From Maribacter ulvicola (GTDB lineage Bacteria > Bacteroidota > Bacteroidia > Flavobacteriales > Flavobacteriaceae): a DNA stretch of 64,000 bases. Made by a program: the position numbers and the translations under genes. The notes below the pieces were generated by a model, which saw nothing but the letters and a program-made list of their open reading frames with translations, was not told the origin of the DNA and ran no database searches. The stretch covers positions 62,001 through 126,000 of the forward strand of contig NZ_FTMA01000001.1 in NCBI RefSeq assembly GCF_900155985.1, given 5' to 3'. Shown here in pieces: positions 46,674 through 54,558 of the stretch; position 1 is the first letter of the stretch; each line of letters opens with the position of its first letter.

Positions 46674-48019
46674 TGGTCAGCAAAAGCATATACTACCAAC
46701 TGGTTTTCAGGATTATTCTTATTGCCGTTTGTGCCCTATTCACCGCATTTTTATTTGCTAAAGAACATTATCTTCTTGGCGGCATTTTAGCATTGGTATT
46801 TATAGGACAGACCTACGGACTCATACACTACGTAAACCAGACCAATAGGAAAATAGCCTATTTTTTTGATGCCATAAAAAATGAGGATTTCACCTTACGT
46901 TTTCCTGAAAAATTGAGTGTAAAATCTATTGAAGAATTGAACCAAAGCCTGAATATGTTGAATAACATGATTCAAGACATTCATCTTAAAAAGCAAGCGC
47001 AAGAGCAATATTATCAAGAGATTTTACGCCAGGCAGATATTGGTATATTCACCGTAAACGACAAGGGACATATTTTATACGCCAACCCTACTGTGCAAGA
47101 TCTACTGAATTACCGACCTTTAAATCATGTAAAGCAATTAAAACAAATAGACTCAAAGCTTTATAATTTGTTTGCGTCCCTTGAACCTTTTCCAAGTACC
47201 ATTTATTCGCTGGGCAATGAACGCGGTAAAAAAGAACTTACATTAAAATGTACACCCATTTCTATTGAAGGAAAGCAACTCTTATTGGTCGTAATTCATG
47301 ATATTCAAAAAGAATTGGACGATAGAGAAACCGACTCTTGGGCGAAGCTTATACGTGTACTCACTCACGAAATCATGAATACCATAACACCCATTACTTC
47401 TATCTCTGAATCTATTTTAAAATACTTTAAAAAAGGAAACGAGCTTGCTACTCCAGAAGAATTTGGAGAACTACAGATAAAAAACTCTGCCAAAGGCTTA
47501 GAAGTAATTAAGGAACAAGGGAATGATTTAATGAGTTTTGTACAGTCTTATAGAACATTTTTAAGTGTACCAGAACCAGATAGAGAATTAATACCCGCTG
47601 CCAAGATTTTAGAAAGAGTACGTCTATTGTTACATGAATACACCAACGGTCATAATATTGGTTTGGAAGTATCTTCCGAGCCTGAAAATCTAGAGCTCTA
47701 TATTGATGAAAAACAAATCACACAAATATTACTGAACTTGGGCAAAAATGCCCAACAAGCATTGGCAGAACATAATAACGGAAAAATTACAATTAAAGCG
47801 GGAATAGGATCTCAAGGAAAAAAATACATAACCGTTACAGATAATGGACCGGGAATTTCCCCTGAAATGCTAGATGAAGTATTTGTACCCTTTTTTACCA
47901 CTAAAAGTACAGGTACCGGAATTGGACTTAGTTTAAGCAAGCAAATCATGAGAATGCATGGAGGATCTATTCGTGTAGCATCAAATGAAAACACGACATT
48001 TACACTTGCTTTTCAGTAG
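46673..48019 (+). CDS. NtrB-like sensor histidine kinase
   Basis: The 448-residue membrane kinase has two adjacent N-terminal membrane segments (~10-28, 33-50) with almost no periplasmic loop, a HAMP/PAS region (~55-215, with YQEILRQADIGIFTVNDKGHILYANP), an H-box THEIMNTITPITSISES near residue 231 and an ATPase domain (N-box LNLGKNAQQAL near 364, GTGIGLSLSKQIM near 420). The lack of a periplasmic sensor suggests that the signal is sensed in or below the membrane. It partners the overlapping NtrC-type regulator. The gene ends 2 nt before the convergent alkyltransferase-like gene. Confidence 0.92.
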   Translation: MVSKSIYYQLVFRIILIAVCALFTAFLFAKEHYLLGGILALVFIGQTYGLIHYVNQTNRKIAYFFDAIKNEDFTLRFPEKLSVKSIEELNQSLNMLNNMIQDIHLKKQAQEQYYQEILRQADIGIFTVNDKGHILYANPTVQDLLNYRPLNHVKQLKQIDSKLYNLFASLEPFPSTIYSLGNERGKKELTLKCTPISIEGKQLLLVVIHDIQKELDDRETDSWAKLIRVLTHEIMNTITPITSISESILKYFKKGNELATPEEFGELQIKNSAKGLEVIKEQGNDLMSFVQSYRTFLSVPEPDRELIPAAKILERVRLLLHEYTNGHNIGLEVSSEPENLELYIDEKQITQILLNLGKNAQQALAEHNNGKITIKAGIGSQGKKYITVTDNGPGISPEMLDEVFVPFFTTKSTGTGIGLSLSKQIMRMHGGSIRVASNENTTFTLAFQ

Positions 48020-48021
48020 TA

Positions 48022-48366
48022 TTATAATTCTGCTTTAAGCTCTGTAAAAGGATCCCAAAAATATTTTTCAAGGTCTACTATTTGAAGCTCTTTTATGATT
48101 ACCCCCTCAGATTCTAGAAGCTGTTGCATGAGGTTTGTACCATCAAAATGGTGCTTTCCGGTAAGTAATCCGGCTTTGTTGACTACTCTATGTGCAGGAA
48201 TATCATCCATATTGTGCGATGCGTTCATTGCCCAACCTACCATTCTTGCACTACGGGCCGCCCCTAAATATTTGGCAATTGCCCCGTAGGAGGTTACCCG
48301 ACCTTCAGGAATTAACCGTGCTACCTGATATACTCTTTCAAAGAAATTCTCATTTTCAGGTTTCAT
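48022..48366 (-). CDS. Alkyltransferase-like protein (ATL; MGMT fold without catalytic Cys)
   Basis: The 114-residue protein is the DNA-binding domain of O6-alkylguanine-DNA alkyltransferases: IPEGRVTSYGAIAKYLG (19-35), ARMVGWAMNAS (the helix-turn-helix with the recognition and Arg-finger region) and the active-site loop at 57-61. The catalytic PCHRV of MGMT is PAHRV here, so Cys is replaced by Ala58. ATL proteins bind O6-alkylguanine without repair and flag it for nucleotide excision repair. It is probably transcribed downstream of the LysE-family gene, 13 nt away. Confidence 0.9.
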   Translation of the reverse strand: MKPENENFFERVYQVARLIPEGRVTSYGAIAKYLGAARSARMVGWAMNASHNMDDIPAHRVVNKAGLLTGKHHFDGTNLMQQLLESEGVIIKELQIVDLEKYFWDPFTELKAEL

Positions 48367-48379
48367 CGTATCCTAACAT

Positions 48380-49006
48380 TTAATTAAACAATCTAAAAGC
48401 AGTGATCACAAATAACAATACCATTAATCCGCTTAAAATAAAATTACTGTTCTTGGAGAACGAGGTTGTTTTATGCTCCCATTTATTGAAATAGAATACA
48501 TATAAATACATGGCAAGAAAAGTGCCGCCACCTGCTGCAATTATAAATAAGACCTCATCGATAATTCTGTAACTCATGACACCCTGAGAATGAAAAACAG
48601 TGTTTAAGCCACTGTAATAAGGTATTGCCAAAAGATTAATAAGTGCTAATAAAACGCCCTTAGAAAAGCTATTTCTCTTTTTGGCCTCAGTAAGTATCAA
48701 CGGTTTATTCTCTTGCTTGCTACCTTTAATAAAAAAGACGATTGCCAATACAAAAAAGATACCTAATGCCAATTGCAGTAGTACTTCTATTACATGTTGG
48801 TTTCTTGAAATCAGTTTTGCGATCCTGACAGCCACATATGTTTGCAGCATTACGGCAAGTGCTACACCCAACCCAAATATTATTCCGTTTGCCTTCCCTT
48901 TTTCAACACTGGTCTTAGCAGCATTTAAATTAAGTAGTCCCGGTGGCAATGAGGCAAAAAAAGCAGCACCAAAAGTAAAAACAAATAAGGTTGGTAATTG
49001 TTGCAT
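48380..49006 (-). CDS. LysE-family amino-acid exporter-like protein
   Basis: The 208-residue membrane protein has about six hydrophobic segments. Its start LFVFTFGAAFFASLPPGLLNLNAAKTSVEKGKANGIIFGLGVAL holds the LysE/RhtB pattern PPGxxxLxxxxxSxxxGxxxGxxxxLG. Members export amino acids or metals; the substrate cannot be named. It starts 4 nt after trmB and shares its transcript. Confidence 0.85.
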   Translation of the reverse strand: MQQLPTLFVFTFGAAFFASLPPGLLNLNAAKTSVEKGKANGIIFGLGVALAVMLQTYVAVRIAKLISRNQHVIEVLLQLALGIFFVLAIVFFIKGSKQENKPLILTEAKKRNSFSKGVLLALINLLAIPYYSGLNTVFHSQGVMSYRIIDEVLFIIAAGGGTFLAMYLYVFYFNKWEHKTTSFSKNSNFILSGLMVLLFVITAFRLFN

Positions 49007-49010
49007 TGAA

Positions 49011-49679
49011 TCAGTTTACCTTGAACCTAATAAAGGTAATAGGTTTTCCCTTTTCAAGATACTGATTTTCGTAGAAAGTCTGTATTTCTAACACTTCTTT
49101 TGGACTACCTTCATTTTTATACACATCATGATTGGCATAAAGCACCTCTAGACCAAGTCCGTGCAACAAGCCTAACGTATACCCGTGCATGAACTCGCTA
49201 TCCGTTTTTAGATTCACGGTTCCTTCAGGTTTAAGTACTTGTTTATAGCGCTCTAAAAATACCGCATTGGTCATACGGTGTTTGGTTCGTTTATATTTTA
49301 TCTGCGGATCAGGGAAGGTAATCCAAATTTCAGACACCTCTTCTTTACCAAAAAGATGGTCTACCAATTCTATTTGTGTTCGTATAAAACAAACATTGGG
49401 CAAATCTCTTTCCACAGCTTCTTTTGCACCTTTCCAAAAACGAGCGCCTTTGATATCGATACCAATAAAATTCTTGTTCGGAAATTTCCTTGCCAAGCCA
49501 ACGGTATACTCTCCTTTTCCACAACCCAATTCTAGCACAATCGGGTTATCATTTTTAAAGTGTGTATTCCACTTACCCTTTAAAGGGAAACCGTCTACCA
49601 CTTCTTCTCTTGTTGGTTGAATTACGTTTGAAAACGTTTCGTTTTCCTGAAATCTTTTTAGCTTATTCTTACTTCCCAC
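49011..49679 (-). CDS. trmB: tRNA (guanine-N7)-methyltransferase
   Basis: The ~222-residue SAM enzyme has motif I VLELGCGKGEYTVGLA near 50, NFIGIDIKGARFWKGA near 73, WITFPDPQIKYKRTKHRM near 120 (the TrmB PDP-x-KxxHxxxR signature) and a C-terminal TFYENQYLEKGKPITFIRF. It methylates G46 in tRNA variable loops. I place the start at GTG 49679, because relatives begin M-GSKNKLKRF and no in-frame ATG lies near; an alternative GTG is at 49688. A TAAATTTG box lies 22 nt upstream. Confidence 0.95.
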   Translation of the reverse strand: MGSKNKLKRFQENETFSNVIQPTREEVVDGFPLKGKWNTHFKNDNPIVLELGCGKGEYTVGLARKFPNKNFIGIDIKGARFWKGAKEAVERDLPNVCFIRTQIELVDHLFGKEEVSEIWITFPDPQIKYKRTKHRMTNAVFLERYKQVLKPEGTVNLKTDSEFMHGYTLGLLHGLGLEVLYANHDVYKNEGSPKEVLEIQTFYENQYLEKGKPITFIRFKVN

Positions 49680-49701
49680 AATTATCACATCTAAACAGCC
49701 G

Positions 49702-49709
49702 CAAATTTA
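49702..49709 (-). promoter_or_regulatory. Candidate -7 box (TAAATTTG) of trmB
   Basis: This is a perfect TAnnTTTG match on the minus strand, 22 nt before the GTG at 49679. It supports that start. Confidence 0.45.
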
Positions 49710-49732
49710 AGAAAAAAAGACAGGGTTAGCGA

Positions 49733-50803
49733 TTATTGAACTTCCTCTATTTGAACAATACTTTTCTCTAGGGTAAAAGAAAACTCAGACCCTACCTCTA
49801 CCGCACTTTCTATATAAATTTTTTCTCCGTGTGCTTCGATCACATGTTTTACAATGGCAAGACCTAAGCCTGAGCCACCTTCACGGCGACTACCACTTTG
49901 ATCAACCCTATAAAAACGTTCAAAAAGACGAGGAATATGCACCGCAGGTATGCCTTCACCATTATCCGTTACCCTAACAATAACCTTATTCTTGACCAAG
50001 TTTTCTACACTCACCTCGGTAGTACCGTTATCATTACCATATTTGATGGAGTTGACCAATAAATTAGTAAGTACCTGCTGAATTTTTTCTTTATCGGCAA
50101 AAACAAATATGGGGTCTACATATTCCATATCGAAAGTCAGGGTTATATTCTTTTTTGCCGCCTTCATCTCTAACAGGTCAAATACGCTTTGTATTAAGTC
50201 TATAACATCAAAAGAGCGCTTTTCAAGATTAAGATGACCAACCTCTAACTTTGTAATAAGATCTAAATCTTTTACAATGTAGATTAAACGATCTACCGCT
50301 TTGTTGGCCCTGATCAAATATTTCTTACGAACACTTTTATCATCAATAGCACCATCTAGCAAAGTTTCTAGATACCCTTGAACAGTAAATAGCGGCGTTT
50401 TAAGTTCATGAGATACATTACCTAAAAAGTCTTTACGGTATTCTTCACGGATTTTTAAGGTGTCTATTTCAATCTTCTTATCCTTAGCAAATTTTTCAAT
50501 TTCTGCGGTTAAGGTTCTCATATCCGTAGTAACAGGGTACGACAGTATGGTACTAGATTCTAACAACTCTACATCGTCATATATTTTCTTGATACGCTTA
50601 TAGATGAATTTTTCAATTCTTAATTGTAAAGTGATAAAAGAAATACTAAAAAAGCATAAGGCTGCAAATAACAAAATAGTCCAATTTATGGTACTAAATC
50701 GCCATTGCAATATAGCTAGCGCAGCAATGCTGATTATTACTATATAAAGCGATGAGCGAAGAGCAAAACGATATGATTTTTTTGAACGAACTTTAGCTCC
50801 CAT
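49733..50803 (-). CDS. phoR: PhoR-like sensor histidine kinase
   Basis: The 356-residue kinase has two N-terminal membrane segments (~13-30, 36-57) with a very short loop, a HAMP-like linker, the H-box FLGNVSHELKTPLFTVQGYLETLL near 129-152, N-box TNLLVNSIKYG near 247 and GGSGLGLAIVKHVIEAHGE near 312. The TPLFTVQGYLETLLDGA form is typical of PhoR. Its gene directly follows phoB with no gap. Regulation by phosphate is inferred from similarity to PhoR/PhoB and from the neighbouring receptor locus; no pstSCAB genes are in the window. Confidence 0.85.
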   Translation of the reverse strand: MGAKVRSKKSYRFALRSSLYIVIISIAALAILQWRFSTINWTILLFAALCFFSISFITLQLRIEKFIYKRIKKIYDDVELLESSTILSYPVTTDMRTLTAEIEKFAKDKKIEIDTLKIREEYRKDFLGNVSHELKTPLFTVQGYLETLLDGAIDDKSVRKKYLIRANKAVDRLIYIVKDLDLITKLEVGHLNLEKRSFDVIDLIQSVFDLLEMKAAKKNITLTFDMEYVDPIFVFADKEKIQQVLTNLLVNSIKYGNDNGTTEVSVENLVKNKVIVRVTDNGEGIPAVHIPRLFERFYRVDQSGSRREGGSGLGLAIVKHVIEAHGEKIYIESAVEVGSEFSFTLEKSIVQIEEVQ

Positions 50804-51490
50804 TTAAAGTACAAACTTATATCCTACTCCCTTTACGGTTTTAAAATGATCCTCACCAATTTTTTCACGTAACTTTCTAATGTGTACGTCTATGGTACGA
50901 CCTCCTACAACTACTTCATTACCCCATACCTTATCAAGAATTACTTCTCTTTTAAATACTTTACTAGGTTTAGAAGTTAACAGAGCTAAAAGTTCAAATT
51001 CTTTTCTTGGCAGAATGATCTCTTTCCCTTTTTTAATGATTTTATACTCCTCTCTATTAATAACGATGTCACCTACCTTGGTAATATCTTCTTGAGTATT
51101 TTCGTTATTTTTAAGTCGCCTAAGAAGTGCATTCACCTTACTTACCAAAACTTTTGGCTTTATAGGCTTGGTAATATAATCATCTGCACCTGCATCAAAG
51201 CCTGCTACTTGAGAATAATCTTCTCCTCTAGCCGTTAAGAAAGTAATAATAGTATTCTCCATACCGGGAGTTCTTCTTAGAATCTCACATGCTTCAATAC
51301 CATCCATTTCTGGCATCATAACATCTAGTAAAATAAGATGTGGCATTTTCTTTTTTGCCTTAGCAACACCATCGGCACCATTTTTAGCAGTATACACATC
51401 ATACCCTTCGGCAGATAAATTATAGGCCACTATCTCTAAGATATCTGGTTCATCATCAACTAAGAGTATCTTAATGTCCTTCTTTTTCAT
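50804..51490 (-). CDS. phoB: PhoB-like OmpR-family response regulator
   Basis: The 228-residue regulator has a receiver domain (D13-D14 in LLVDDEPD, phosphoacceptor in ILLDVMMPEMDG near D56) and an OmpR-type winged helix (RKEFELLALLTSKPSKVFKREVILDKVWG, GRTIDVHIRKLREKIG, TVKGVGYKF). It would bind 11-bp direct repeats. Such repeats lie in the divergent region toward the TonB-dependent receptor. A TACTTTTG box is 25 nt upstream of the ATG. Confidence 0.88.
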   Translation of the reverse strand: MKKKDIKILLVDDEPDILEIVAYNLSAEGYDVYTAKNGADGVAKAKKKMPHLILLDVMMPEMDGIEACEILRRTPGMENTIITFLTARGEDYSQVAGFDAGADDYITKPIKPKVLVSKVNALLRRLKNNENTQEDITKVGDIVINREEYKIIKKGKEIILPRKEFELLALLTSKPSKVFKREVILDKVWGNEVVVGGRTIDVHIRKLREKIGEDHFKTVKGVGYKFVL

Positions 51491-51515
51491 GGTCTTTAAA
51501 TTAGATTGATTCGCT

Positions 51516-51523
51516 CAAAAGTA
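51516..51523 (-). promoter_or_regulatory. Candidate -7 box (TACTTTTG) of phoBR
   Basis: This is a perfect TAnnTTTG match on the minus strand, 25 nt before the phoB ATG. Confidence 0.45.
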
Positions 51524-51550
51524 AAGATAATACTATTACTGCGACGTCAG

Positions 51551-51612
51551 TTAACATTGATTTAATGTAGTAACGTTTACATAACATTAACAAAATAAAT
51601 GTTTAACATGTA
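51551..51612 (+). promoter_or_regulatory. Candidate Pho-box-like direct repeats
   Basis: Eleven-bp spaced units occur here: TTTACATAACA (51576-51586) directly followed by TTAACAAAATA (51587-51597), 8 of 11 matching, plus TTAACATTGAT/TTAATGTAGTA at 51551-51572 and TTTAACATGTA at 51602. This spacing matches how PhoB-type proteins bind. The site lies between phoB and the TonB-dependent receptor gene. It is assigned by pattern only. Confidence 0.4.
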
Positions 51613-51674
51613 CCTAACCCCAACATTACAACCTCTCTCTTTCTTTGCCGCTGATTAAAGAATCAATATATCTA

Positions 51675-54503
51675 ATGAACAAATTACTATTTTTTACATT
51701 CCTTTTTATTGCTATTATTTCTAACGGTCAAGATACGGGAAGCATTGTTGGGACACTTACCGACAAAGAATTGAACAACGAGCCATTACCATTTGCAAAC
51801 GTATTATTAAAAGGTACAACAAAAGGAACCACTTCTGATTTTGATGGTTTATATGAGATATCAGCTATTGAGCCTGGTACGTATACCGTAACCTTTAGCT
51901 ACCTAGGTTACGAAACAGTTGAAATACCAAATGTAGAAATTATAGCCGGCAAGGTAACTACTATTGATGTTCCTTTAAGTGCATCGCAAGGTGTATCTTT
52001 AGATGAGGTTACAGTAACTACCGTTGCTCGTAAAGATTCTGAAACAGCATTATTGCTAGATCAGAAGAGAGCTATTGAAATAAAAGAAAGTATAGGTGCT
52101 GTAGAGCTCGCCAAAATTGGTGTATCTGACGCTGCAACGGCAACTACAAAAATATCCGGTGTTTCTAGCAGTGAAGCTTCTGGAGATGTTTTTGTAAGAG
52201 GATTAGGAGATAGATATTTATCTTCTACATTAAACGGTCTTCCAGTACCTTCCGATGATATTGACAAAAAAAACATTAACCTTTCTTTGTTTCCAACACG
52301 TGTTCTTCAAAATGTTAGTATCAGCAAAACTTACGGTGCTGAAGGATCTGCCGATCAAGCTTCTGGGAATGTAAACATTACTTCTAGAGAATTATCCGGT
52401 TCAAGCGAACTTGCCATTGGAGTGTCTGGTGGAGTAAACTCTAATGTAGCAAAAAGTGGAGTATATGACAACTTTAGAATATCCCAGAACTCTAAGAATA
52501 CTACATTAGGGTTCTACGATCAAAGTCTTTCTACCCAACAGTTAATCACCAACCAAGGATGGAATACTTTAAGACAAGAAAACCCTATGGATTATTCTAT
52601 GTCTATTGCAGCTGGTAAAAAAATAGCTGACAAACTTGCTGTATTCTTTACAGCATCTCATTCAAGATCTTTTGAACATAGAGAAGGTTTGTTCAGACAA
52701 TACCGTTCTAATTTCATCGATGACACCATTACCGATGCAACTACATATCAAAAGAAAATAGTGAATACGGGATTATTGGATATTACGTATTTGGCCAACT
52801 CTAAACATAAAATAAAATCTAGCACTTTTTTCGTAAACAAACTAGATGAAAATGTGTTTGAAGGTGGACGTAACGGTGAGGCTACAATCTTTGAAGAAAC
52901 TAGCCCAAGCGAAGGTTTGTTTCAATTTATTAGAGATCAAAACACAAAACAAACTAGATTATTAGTTACTCAGTTGATTGGTAGACACCAAATTGGTGAG
53001 AAAAATACATTACAATGGGCAGCTGGATATAACCTATTAAATGCCAATGAACCAAATAGAATTAGAAACGAGGTAAACTTTGACCCAGACGGAACTCTTG
53101 TGCAACTTGGTAGAAATGGCGGATTTCAACAACGTAAATCAAGCCAAAAAATTGAAGACAACGAATTCAGTGCCTACTTAAAAGACGAATTAATAATAAT
53201 CGAAGAAGATACTAAAAAGTTCAAATTAAATTTTGGTCTTTCTTATAGAAATAAAGAACGTGATTTTAGTTCTGAATTTGTTGGTGTTGAAGAAGTAAAT
53301 ACAAATGCAGTAAACCCATCATCTATTGATGATTTGGGTGCCATTTTCCGTCAGTCTTATTTTGATGCAGGACTCTTAGAAATTAATCTTTTGGGTTCAA
53401 ATGCGAATGACGAAAGAAAAGATATCTATTTAGGTACGCTAGATTCTAAGGCAGCATTCTTTTCTTTCAATGTTGGACTTGAACAATGGAACTTTGATGC
53501 AGGCCTACGTTTTCAAAGAGATGAAATTAAAGTTGCTTACGATATAGGAAACCTATCACCTAGAACAGGAGATAGTAATCAAGATTACAGTAACTTCTAC
53601 CCTAGCTTAAATATAAAGTACACAATTAACGAGCTAAACGCATTACGTTTGGCAGTAAGCCGTACAATCACATTACCAGAATTTAAAGAAATAGCGCCTT
53701 TTAACTATGTTTCTCCAACTGGTCAAATAACTAGAGGTAACCCCGATTTAATAGCTTCAAAAGATATTAATCTAGATTTAAAATGGGAATATTTTCCATC
53801 TGCCGCTCAACTTGTTTCCGTAGCTGCATTCTATAAAGATATATCTGACCCGATCAATAGAGTAAGAGAAAGAGGTTCTGCAGGTATCTTCTCTTACTTC
53901 AACTCTGGTGAGAAAGCTGAAATTTTTGGACTTGAAGCAGAAACTAAATTAGATTTAGTAAGTCCTGCCTACAACGATGACGATGGCTTAGAAACAGGCT
54001 ACAACCTTAACATGGTTCTTAATGTGACCCGTATGTGGCACCAACAAGATCTAAAGGAAATTTATAACGATCAAGGTAATTTATTAAGAAGCTTTCAATA
54101 TAAAGGTATTACTAAAACTGATCTTCAAGGTGCTTCAGATTGGATTTTCAATACTAGTTTAAATTATGAGACTGCTGGCGATAATCCATTTGCAGCATCG
54201 ATAAATGCAAATTACGCATCAGACAAAATATATTCTTTAGGTGTACCTACTGACCAAACCAACAGAGACATTTTTTATGATGACGCTATTGTTGAAAATG
54301 GTTTCGTAGTCTTAAATGCTCAAATCAGCAAAGAATTTGGTGAGCATATTAAAATAAGCCTTACAGGTAAAAACTTATTAAATCCAGAAATAAAACAAAC
54401 ACAATTAATTCGCAATCCAGTAACTGAAATAGAACTAGAGCAAACAGTTAGCTCTTACTCTACCGGTATGGGAATAAGCTTAGGGCTTAATTACAAATTC
54501 TAA
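51675..54503 (+). CDS. TonB-dependent receptor with CarboxypepD_reg-like domain
   Basis: Starting at ATG 51675 the product is 942 residues, with signal peptide MNKLLFFTFLFIAIISNGQ. Residues ~22-105 are a CarboxypepD_reg-like beta-sandwich (GSIVGTLTDKELNNEPLPFANVLL). Then comes a plug domain (SGDVFVRGLGDRYLSSTLNG near 165-185, NVNITSRELSG near 225) and a 22-strand-type barrel ending ...GMGISLGLNYKF with terminal Phe. It imports a ligand across the outer membrane with TonB energy. No SusD gene follows; instead a beta-helix lipoprotein is encoded 55 nt downstream. Divergence from phoBR suggests phosphate-limitation control (inference). Confidence 0.92.
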   Translation: MNKLLFFTFLFIAIISNGQDTGSIVGTLTDKELNNEPLPFANVLLKGTTKGTTSDFDGLYEISAIEPGTYTVTFSYLGYETVEIPNVEIIAGKVTTIDVPLSASQGVSLDEVTVTTVARKDSETALLLDQKRAIEIKESIGAVELAKIGVSDAATATTKISGVSSSEASGDVFVRGLGDRYLSSTLNGLPVPSDDIDKKNINLSLFPTRVLQNVSISKTYGAEGSADQASGNVNITSRELSGSSELAIGVSGGVNSNVAKSGVYDNFRISQNSKNTTLGFYDQSLSTQQLITNQGWNTLRQENPMDYSMSIAAGKKIADKLAVFFTASHSRSFEHREGLFRQYRSNFIDDTITDATTYQKKIVNTGLLDITYLANSKHKIKSSTFFVNKLDENVFEGGRNGEATIFEETSPSEGLFQFIRDQNTKQTRLLVTQLIGRHQIGEKNTLQWAAGYNLLNANEPNRIRNEVNFDPDGTLVQLGRNGGFQQRKSSQKIEDNEFSAYLKDELIIIEEDTKKFKLNFGLSYRNKERDFSSEFVGVEEVNTNAVNPSSIDDLGAIFRQSYFDAGLLEINLLGSNANDERKDIYLGTLDSKAAFFSFNVGLEQWNFDAGLRFQRDEIKVAYDIGNLSPRTGDSNQDYSNFYPSLNIKYTINELNALRLAVSRTITLPEFKEIAPFNYVSPTGQITRGNPDLIASKDINLDLKWEYFPSAAQLVSVAAFYKDISDPINRVRERGSAGIFSYFNSGEKAEIFGLEAETKLDLVSPAYNDDDGLETGYNLNMVLNVTRMWHQQDLKEIYNDQGNLLRSFQYKGITKTDLQGASDWIFNTSLNYETAGDNPFAASINANYASDKIYSLGVPTDQTNRDIFYDDAIVENGFVVLNAQISKEFGEHIKISLTGKNLLNPEIKQTQLIRNPVTEIELEQTVSSYSTGMGISLGLNYKF

Positions 54504-54558
54504 TTAAAAACACTCAATACTCACTAATCTTTAATTTTAATCTTTTAAAATGTTTATT

